Part shown: piece by piece, positions 1 to 4,525 of the stretch
How the letters are laid out: each line of letters opens with the position of its first letter
Numbering within the stretch: position 1 is the first letter of the stretch
NCBI GenBank assembly: GCA_007133055.1
Contig: SLNM01000081.1
Location: 1 to 7,321 of the forward strand
Source: Lentisphaeria bacterium
GTDB taxonomy: Bacteria; Verrucomicrobiota; Lentisphaeria; Oligosphaerales; PUNB01
Length of the DNA: 7,321 nt
Direction: 5' to 3'
Notes under the pieces: generated by a model
What the model saw: the letters and a program-made list of their open reading frames with translations, nothing else
Database searches by the model: none
Told to the model about the DNA's origin: nothing
Program-made: the position numbers and the translations under genes

Positions 1-1
1 C

Positions 2-133
2 ATGCTCAATGGTCTGGAGAAGACGCTCGAAAAGAAAATTCCGGTCAGCGACCGGCGTTGGCATGTAGAGGAAGACCACGTCGCGTACGGATCAGAAAGT
101 GCGCTGTGCCCCCCTGGATGGCCTGAAACCTGA
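2..133 (+). CDS. Possible 3' end of a gene cut by the window edge (unidentified)
   Basis: An open frame enters from the left edge and stops with TGA at 131-133. It encodes about 43 residues (MLNGLEKTLEKKIPVSDRRW, then HVEEDHVAYGSE and on). The charged, natural-looking composition would fit the C-terminus of a protein, and a plus-strand gene here would converge on folC. The last codons run into the CCTGAAA tandem repeat, which is typical of an end drifting into intergenic sequence. The alternative is a minus-strand gene starting at ATG 64 and leaving the window (MPTPVADRNFLFERLLQTIE). That start has no Shine-Dalgarno sequence in front of it. I recognise neither product, and at this length either could be chance. 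Confidence 0.25.
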   Translation: MLNGLEKTLEKKIPVSDRRWHVEEDHVAYGSESALCPPGWPET

Positions 134-153
134 AACCCGAAACCTGAAACCTG
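122..153. repeat. 7-base tandem repeat, CCTGAAA x 4.6
   Basis: Four consecutive heptamers, CCTGAAA, CCTGAAA, CCCGAAA and CCTGAAA, are followed by a partial CCTG. Only one base departs from perfect repetition. The array starts 45 bases past the folC stop, between folC and whatever lies to the left. The motif has no internal symmetry and forms no hairpin. A simple sequence repeat of this kind can change copy number by replication slippage. No function can be read from it. Confidence 0.85.
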
Positions 154-197
154 TTGAGATTGCGTGCAATGGCGCCTCGCAGTAGATGGCTCATGAA

Positions 198-1439
198 TTA
201 TTCAGGCTGGAACAGCTCCGCCCCAATCACCGCGGTAAAGAAGGAGCCGGTGAACAGAAGATTCTGCCCGTCCGGCAGGCTGGTGCGACTGTCGATTTCC
301 GGCCTTGCCTCGAACGACAATCCCTGCTGTCTGGCGGCCGCGACCAATTCCGCCAGAGCCGACGGCTTGAAAGGGCGGGGATTGGTCAGTATGAAACGCG
401 CCCCCGGCAGTTTGCTCAGTTGCTGCAGAATGGCCGGGCAATCCTTGCCCTCGACTACGCCGAGGACTACGGTGAAAGGGGTGTCGGGATAGAGAAAACC
501 GAGAGCCTCCACCAACCGCCGCGCCGAGTCCGGGTTATGGGCGCCGTCAACCACCACCAGCGGCTTGCCGGAGACCACCTGACAACGGCCTGGCAGCTCG
601 GGCATTTGAAAGGTGGCAAAATCCGGTTGCAGCCCGATCAGCCTGGCGGCAGTCGCGGCGACCGTCAAATTTTCCTGCTGCATCGGTGCCAGGCCGCCTG
701 CGACCGCGCTGCCCTCAACCGTCTTCGAATCCGCATAGTGAACTGGCGCCCCCCTGGCCGCCGCCGCCGCTTCTATCACCGGCAACGCCTGCCGAGGATA
801 GGGCTGACGACCGACCACCACCGGTACCCCCGGCTTGATGATGCCCGCCTTCTGAGCGGCGATGGCGGCAATGGTTCGCCCTAGCAGATTGGTGTGGTCA
901 AAGCTGATCGCGGTTATTATGCAGCATTGGGGGGAGGGAATATAGTTGGTGGCATCGAGCAGGCCGCCGATACCTGTTTCCACTACTGCGTACCGACAAC
1001 TGCGCACCACCATCAATCGCAGTGCCAAAACTGTCATCACTTCGAAAAAATTGGGTCGCCAGCCACGGGCCAGCACTGCTCGGCAAAGATTGTCCGCCTC
1101 CCCGATTATCAGCTCATAGGACAGCGGTTGCTGATCGACCAGAAAGCGTTCGCGCACGCTGAGCAGGTGCGGACTGGTAAAAATCCCGCAGGGTCCGGCG
1201 CCGGCTTGCTCTATCATGGCGCCGAGCATCAGAGCGGTCGACCCCTTGCCTTTGGTGCCGGCGATATGGACTATTTGCAGGTGTCGCTCCGGATGCCCGA
1301 CCAATGCCGCCAGGTCATTCATGCGCCGCAAACTGAAGTCGCGCGAAATATACTCACGGTCGGTTTTCCGCTCGAGATTGATAAAATGCTTGAAGAGCGC
1401 CAGGAATCGCTGCTCGCTCTCGATGTCATAGTCGCGCAT
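198..1439 (-). CDS. folC: Bifunctional folylpolyglutamate synthase/dihydrofolate synthase (FolC)
   Basis: This cytoplasmic Mur-ligase-fold enzyme is expected to add glutamate to dihydropteroate and to (tetrahydro)folates using ATP. The 413-residue product has the ATP P-loop GTKGKGS (61-67), TSPHLLSVRER (88-98), ETGIGGLLDATN (154-165), SFDHTNLLG (179-187), KAGIIKPGVPVV (197-208), the signature DGAHNPDSA (298-306) and the C-terminal TGSFFTAV (397-404). The order and length fit FolC. The family's usual G-x-H-Q-x-x-N segment reads PMQQEN here, with Gln where His is usual, and the linker before it is short. I chose ATG 1439 because AAAGGA sits 8 bases upstream. An in-frame TTG at 1511 would add 24 residues but lacks such a site. 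The gene is divergent from tkt and no clear terminator follows. The Mur ligases are the only alternative, and the size and motifs argue against them. Confidence 0.93.
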   Translation of the reverse strand: MRDYDIESEQRFLALFKHFINLERKTDREYISRDFSLRRMNDLAALVGHPERHLQIVHIAGTKGKGSTALMLGAMIEQAGAGPCGIFTSPHLLSVRERFLVDQQPLSYELIIGEADNLCRAVLARGWRPNFFEVMTVLALRLMVVRSCRYAVVETGIGGLLDATNYIPSPQCCIITAISFDHTNLLGRTIAAIAAQKAGIIKPGVPVVVGRQPYPRQALPVIEAAAAARGAPVHYADSKTVEGSAVAGGLAPMQQENLTVAATAARLIGLQPDFATFQMPELPGRCQVVSGKPLVVVDGAHNPDSARRLVEALGFLYPDTPFTVVLGVVEGKDCPAILQQLSKLPGARFILTNPRPFKPSALAELVAAARQQGLSFEARPEIDSRTSLPDGQNLLFTGSFFTAVIGAELFQPE

Positions 1440-1447
1440 AGTCGGCG

Positions 1448-1453
1448 TCCTTT
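1448..1453 (-). promoter_or_regulatory. Ribosome binding site of folC
   Basis: On the minus strand AAAGGA lies 8 bases before ATG 1439. This fixes the start there rather than at the upstream in-frame TTG at 1511. Confidence 0.75.
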
Positions 1454-1573
1454 CGTGATATTTAAGTAGCAGGTGCAAAGGTTCCACAGATTCGGCAATA
1501 GTCGCACGCAATCGTCAGACGCCACGACCTATCCGCCTTTCGCTGACGCATTGCGCTCCTATTCCTTGCTTGG

Positions 1574-1601
1574 TTGCCAAAGCGGCGTTCGGTGCTACCT
1601 T
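1574..1601 (+). promoter_or_regulatory. Candidate promoter of tkt
   Basis: TTGCCA (1574-1579) is separated by 16 bases from TACCTT (1596-1601), which is preceded by TG one base upstream as in extended -10 promoters. The -10 matches the sigma-70 consensus at only three positions, so this is a weak prediction. A start near 1608 would give a leader of about 70 bases. Confidence 0.3.
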
Positions 1602-1678
1602 ACTTTGATTGGTTTCGCCGGTTGACCGCGGAACCATTGTTGTTTCAACCAACCTACGAAAAAGACTGGTAATTTATT

Positions 1679-3667
1679 ATGAGCCTGCAAAAGGAAGTGC
1701 TAGCCCGTGCCGCCGACATTTCGCGCGGTTTGTCGATTGACGCCGTCCATGCCTGCAACTCCGGCCACCTTGGCCTGCCACTGGGAGCCGCCGAGATGGG
1801 GGCGGTACTGTTCGGGCACGCCCTGAGCTACTGCCCCAGACAACCGCGCTGGCTGAACCGAGACCGTTTGGTGCTTTCCGCCGGGCATGGCAGTATGTTC
1901 CTTTATAGCTGGCTTCACCTGGCCGGTTACGATCTTAGCATGGAACAACTGAAAAACTTCCGTCAGCTGCACAGCCACACCCCCGGCCATCCGGAATTTG
2001 GCGAGACTCCGGGAGTCGAAGCCACCACCGGCCCGCTGGGGCAGGGACTCGGCAACGCAGTCGGCATCGCCGTTTCCGGCCAAATGGCGGCCAGCCTGTA
2101 CAACACCGAACAACACTGCATCTTCGATCATGCCGTCGTCGCTCTGGTCGGCGACGGCTGTTTGCAGGAGGGGGTCGCCGCCGAAGCCGCCGCCTTTGCC
2201 GGACACCAGCGCCTGGACAACCTGATTGTCATCTACGACTCCAACGACGTTACCCTGGACGCCATGGCCATCGAAACTCAGAGCGAAGACACCATGGCCC
2301 GCTTTGCCGCCTACGGATTCGAGGTGCAGCGAGTCAACGCCCATAACATGGAGGAGTTTCTCGATGCTTTCAACCGCGCCCGTCAATCGAACTCCGGCAA
2401 ACCGCAGTTTATCGAGGCCAAGTCCGAGATCGCCCGCTCCATCCCCGAGGTGGCAGGCACCCAGAAGGGACATGGCGAAGGCGGCGCCAAATACGCTGAC
2501 GCGGCACGGCGCGGCCTGGGGCTGCCGGAGCAACCTTTCTATGTTGACGATCAAGTCAGGGAGTACTTTGCCGAACACCGACAACGCCTGGAGGCGGCTT
2601 ATGGTCAATGGGAGGAAACCTATGCCGCCTGGCGACGGGAGAATCCGGACTTGGCCCGCCGTCTGGACCAGAGCCTGGCGAAGACAGTGCCGTCCGATTT
2701 GATGGAACGAATTCCTGCCTTCCCCGAAGACGCCAGCCTGGCCACCCGCAAGGCGGGCAGCATGGTTCTGCAACCGATTGCCAAGGCCATGCCAAGCTTG
2801 CTCAGCGGCAGTGCCGACCTGCATGGCTCGACCAACAACTACATCGAATGCAGTGGCGATTTCAAGGCCGATAACCGAGCCGGACGCAACTTCCGCTTCG
2901 GTATTCGCGAACACGGCATGGCCGCCATCATGAATGGCATCTCCTACGACGGACTGTTCCGCGCCTCCGGCGCCACTTTCATGGTCTTCTCTGACTATTG
3001 CCGTCCGTCAATTCGACTGGCCGCCCTGAGCAGCCTGCCAAACCTGTATATTTTCACCCATGACTCGGTCGGGGTCGGCGAGGATGGCCCGACCCATCAG
3101 CCGGTGGAAATCGTCTCCAGCCTGCGTCTGATTCCCAACCTAGACGTCATTCGACCGGCCGATCCGGAGGAAACCGCCGGCGCCTTTGTCACCGGGCTGG
3201 AACGGACCGACGGACCGACGGTTCTGGCGCTCACCCGGCAAACTGTGCCCATGCTCAACGAGATTCCGGCGGAGATGCGGCGACAGGGCGTGCGCCAGGG
3301 CGGTTATATTGCCCGGGCGGAAAAAGGACCGTTGCAGTTGATCCTGATCGCCACCGGCAGCGAGCTGCAATATGCTCTCGCCGCCGCCCAGGAACTGGGG
3401 CCGGGAGTCCGCGTTGTCTCGATGCCATGCACTCAGCGATTTGACCGGCAACCACCTGAGTATCGCGAACAAGTCCTGCCCGCGGAATGCCGCCGGAGAG
3501 TGGCCATAGAAGCAGGAATCACCGATTTCTGGGCTAAATATGTCGGACTCGACGGCAAAGTGGTGGGGGTCGACCGCTTTGGTCTCAGCGCCCCGGGTCA
3601 GACCGCGCTTCGAGAACTGGGTATCTCCTGCGATAACTTGAAGCAGGTGGCAGGCAGCCTTGTCTGA
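1679..3667 (+). CDS. tkt: Transketolase
   Basis: This thiamine-diphosphate enzyme transfers two-carbon ketol units between sugar phosphates in the pentose phosphate or Calvin pathways, in the cytoplasm as a homodimer. The product is 662 residues, essentially the E. coli length (663). Visible motifs include [10 protein letters not shown] with His30, SAGHGSM with His70, [12 protein letters not shown] (112-123), the ThDP/metal motif GDGCLQEG (158-165) running to YDSNDVTLD, and GTQKGHG (His265). Further on are TRKAG (Arg357), FGIREHGM with the catalytic Glu411, [17 protein letters not shown] (His461, His473) and ALTRQ (Arg520). All three domains are present. Where many homologues have SGHPGAPM, this one has Leu after the His-containing SGH. 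ATG 1679 is preceded only by a purine patch (GAAAAAGA), a weak ribosome site compared with the other genes. The length rules out a split transketolase or a DXP synthase. Confidence 0.97.
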   Translation: MSLQKEVLARAADISRGLSIDAVHACNSGHLGLPLGAAEMGAVLFGHALSYCPRQPRWLNRDRLVLSAGHGSMFLYSWLHLAGYDLSMEQLKNFRQLHSHTPGHPEFGETPGVEATTGPLGQGLGNAVGIAVSGQMAASLYNTEQHCIFDHAVVALVGDGCLQEGVAAEAAAFAGHQRLDNLIVIYDSNDVTLDAMAIETQSEDTMARFAAYGFEVQRVNAHNMEEFLDAFNRARQSNSGKPQFIEAKSEIARSIPEVAGTQKGHGEGGAKYADAARRGLGLPEQPFYVDDQVREYFAEHRQRLEAAYGQWEETYAAWRRENPDLARRLDQSLAKTVPSDLMERIPAFPEDASLATRKAGSMVLQPIAKAMPSLLSGSADLHGSTNNYIECSGDFKADNRAGRNFRFGIREHGMAAIMNGISYDGLFRASGATFMVFSDYCRPSIRLAALSSLPNLYIFTHDSVGVGEDGPTHQPVEIVSSLRLIPNLDVIRPADPEETAGAFVTGLERTDGPTVLALTRQTVPMLNEIPAEMRRQGVRQGGYIARAEKGPLQLILIATGSELQYALAAAQELGPGVRVVSMPCTQRFDRQPPEYREQVLPAECRRRVAIEAGITDFWAKYVGLDGKVVGVDRFGLSAPGQTALRELGISCDNLKQVAGSLV

Positions 3668-3686
3668 CCCCATGCGAAAAGGGTCA
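3665..3686 (+). terminator. Hairpin at the tkt stop codon
   Basis: TGACCC (3665-3670, beginning with the tkt stop codon) is perfectly complementary to GGGTCA (3681-3686) across a 10-base loop. No T-run follows (CATAGACCTGAATTTG is mixed), so it is not a classical intrinsic terminator. It could stabilise the transcript's end or be chance. Confidence 0.25.
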
Positions 3687-3741
3687 TAGACCTGAATTTG
3701 TGCGCGCCTGGTTGCGCACCTGGTCGAAAGGGGGAGACGGT

Positions 3742-3766
3742 CGACGCTTACGGGCGACGGTTACGG
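3742..3766 (+). repeat. Tandem imperfect 12-mer pair
   Basis: CGACGCTTACGG (3742-3753) is followed after one base by CGACGGTTACGG (3755-3766). The two match at 11 of 12 positions with a 13-base period. No function is evident. Confidence 0.7.
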
Positions 3767-3833
3767 AGGACGATTTTTTGCCACGGCTGGAGTCCGGGCA
3801 CCGTATCAGCCACAGTCTTCGCGTCAACATTCT

Positions 3834-3876
3834 GCGCCAACGGCGCTATGCATACCAGACCGGGGCAGCGCCCCGG
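3834..3876. repeat. Two perfect GC-rich triloop hairpins
   Basis: GCGCC-AAC-GGCGC spans 3834-3846, and CCGGGGC-AGC-GCCCCGG spans 3860-3876 (7 base pairs). Neither is followed by a T-run on either strand, so they are not evident intrinsic terminators. They lie beside a third triloop hairpin (3899-3911). Confidence 0.7.
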
Positions 3877-3888
3877 GAAACGGCAATC

Positions 3889-3911
3889 TAAAAGAAGTGC
3901 GCTGAAAGCGC
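3889..3911 (-). terminator. Likely terminator of the minus-strand operon
   Basis: Reading on the minus strand, GCGCT-TTC-AGCGC (3911-3899) forms a perfect 5-base-pair stem with a 3-base loop and is followed by ACTTCTTTTA. It lies 65 bases past the stop of the last gene of the minus-strand operon. The T-run is interrupted and the stem short, so efficiency is uncertain, but position and orientation fit a Rho-independent terminator. Confidence 0.45.
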
Positions 3912-3975
3912 CCCGCATAATCTTCGTATTATTCGCGTCCTTTTGTTCAATTTACCTCTTGCATTGAAAGTCGGG

Positions 3976-4260
3976 CTAAGGCTCGGTCGATTCAAGAAAA
4001 TCAATGTCCGGGTGCAGTTTGACCATCACAAAATACTCGGCATCCTTAAGCAGCGCAGTGCCGTCGCTGGGCATGATATTGTGAAGAGCCGAGTTGGGAA
4101 CCGGGAACTTGCCTCCTTGCGGGTCGATCAGGAACAAACTGCCATGCTCGACGCTGACCCGCCCGTGCAGGCACTGCAAGCGCGCGCTGCCCGCTTTCTC
4201 CGGCACTTCCTTGACCAGCACCACACAAAATTTTCGACCCTCAAGATACTGCATGGTCAA
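3976..4260 (-). CDS. Unrecognised 94-residue protein, last gene of the operon
   Basis: I do not recognise the family. The product is small and soluble, with no signal peptide and no membrane segment. Alternating hydrophobic residues suggest a mostly beta fold: KFCVVLVKEVPE (10-21), RLQCLHGRVSV (27-37), GSLFLIDPQGGKFPVP (40-55). A stretch NIMPSDGTALLKDAEYFVMVKL (61-82) reads like a conserved core. One Cys-x2-His pair (Cys30/His32 region) is not enough to call a metal site. The start is TTG 4260, chosen because AAGGAG lies 7 bases upstream. ATG 4254, two codons in, is the alternative, but its spacing of 13 is poor. The gene overlaps the upstream TM1266-like gene by 20 bases in another frame, so the two are probably made together. 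The overlap, the ribosome site and the following terminator-like hairpin support a real gene. Confidence 0.8.
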   Translation of the reverse strand: MTMQYLEGRKFCVVLVKEVPEKAGSARLQCLHGRVSVEHGSLFLIDPQGGKFPVPNSALHNIMPSDGTALLKDAEYFVMVKLHPDIDFLESTEP

Positions 4261-4525
4261 AGACCATCTCCTTGACTTCGACCCCGGTGATTGCGCTCAA
4301 TTTCCGGGCCAGCTCATTCTTTTCATCGTCATGGTCCAGCAGCTCCAGCAGCAGCAAGCCGTTGGGGGCGCAGCCAGGGTCGCTGGTTTCGTGCAATCCC
4401 AAACGGGTTTTAATCAGATGCCCATACTGGGTGAGTAGTTTCTGCACCTGATCGGCATGGATTAAGCGGTCGGTTACATGCACACCCAGTAAGATGTGCC
4501 TACGGGTCGGTTGTTTCATCATCAT
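4241..4525 (-). CDS. TM1266-like small ACT/ferredoxin-fold protein (putative iron-only hydrogenase system regulator family)
   Basis: The 94-residue product resembles the small domain family typified by TM1266 of Thermotoga, annotated as iron-only hydrogenase system regulator. That family has an ACT/NikR-C-like beta-alpha-beta-beta-alpha-beta fold. The expected order is visible: strand ILLGVHVTDR (11-20), helix ADQVQKLLTQYG (24-35), strand IKTRLGLHETS (38-48), strand NGLLLLELL (55-63), helix EKNELARKLSAI (68-79), strand VEVKEMVF (82-89). A ligand-sensing or oligomerising role is inferred from the fold. Nothing in the window shows hydrogenase genes, so the hydrogenase link is a family label only. 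ATG 4525 is the first of three consecutive ATGs. GGGAG lies 6 bases upstream of it, inside the preceding gene. The gene overlaps the Wzy-like gene by 26 bases and the next gene by 20. Confidence 0.8.
   Translation of the reverse strand: MMMKQPTRRHILLGVHVTDRLIHADQVQKLLTQYGHLIKTRLGLHETSDPGCAPNGLLLLELLDHDDEKNELARKLSAITGVEVKEMVFDHAVS
4268..4273 (-). promoter_or_regulatory. Ribosome binding site deciding the TTG start at 4260
   Basis: AAGGAG on the minus strand lies inside the 3' end of the upstream gene, 7 bases before TTG 4260 and 13 before ATG 4254. The spacing favours TTG. The ATG immediately after AAGGAG is in the frame of the upstream gene and is not a start for this protein. Confidence 0.65.

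Larger units (their letters stand above)
1440..1678. promoter_or_regulatory. Divergent folC-tkt intergenic/promoter region
   Basis: These 239 bases separate the starts of folC (leftward) and tkt (rightward), so both promoters should lie here unless leaderless or distant. No gene is visible. On the folC side an AT-rich patch (about 1456-1466) precedes the ribosome binding site, but I find no convincing paired -35/-10. On the tkt side TTGCCA (1574-1579) and an extended -10 TGCTACCTT (1593-1601) are the best pair. A TTGACC at 1622-1627 has no acceptable -10 at the right distance. Confidence 0.6.
3668..3975. other. Convergent intergenic region between tkt and the minus-strand operon
   Basis: These 308 bases hold no confident gene. 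They contain several small inverted repeats. GTGCGC/GCGCAC is at 3700-3719 (loop 8), and three triloop hairpins lie at 3834-3846, 3860-3876 and 3899-3911. There is also a tandem pair of 12-mers at 3742-3766 and a T6 run at 3774-3779 with no hairpin in front. A 63-codon plus-strand frame (GTG 3700 to TAA 3891) looks moderately protein-like (for example TVTEDDFLPRLESGHRISHS). It has no ATG and no ribosome binding site, so I do not call it a gene. The last 85 bases (3890-3975) are clearly more AT-rich. Confidence 0.6.

Noticed and set aside
894..1469. 191-codon plus-strand frame antisense to folC (and another at 186-884)
   Set aside because: Both are shadows of folC. The minus-strand reading has the P-loop, DGAHNPDSA and all family motifs, while these have none.
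1475..1487. Sigma-54-like TGGAAC...TTGCA on the minus strand upstream of folC
   Set aside because: The GG-to-GC spacing is 7 bases, not the 10 required by sigma-54.
159..1512. ATTGCGTGC at 159-167 and its complement at 1504-1512, flanking folC as an inverted pair
   Set aside because: Only nine bases match exactly, and nothing else suggests a mobile element or recombination cassette around folC. Probably chance.
1700..2914. 404-codon open frame on the minus strand, fully antisense to tkt
   Set aside because: It lies wholly within a gene with complete transketolase motifs. Its composition (Gly/Val/Ala-rich) is what the complement of a gene rich in G/C third positions gives, and it shows no recognisable domain.
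3698..3967. Plus-strand frames after tkt (TTG 3698, 89 codons; GTG 3700, 63 codons)
   Set aside because: No ATG, no ribosome site and overlap with hairpins and the likely minus-strand terminator. The 63-codon frame is somewhat protein-like, so it is mentioned in the intergenic entry but not called.
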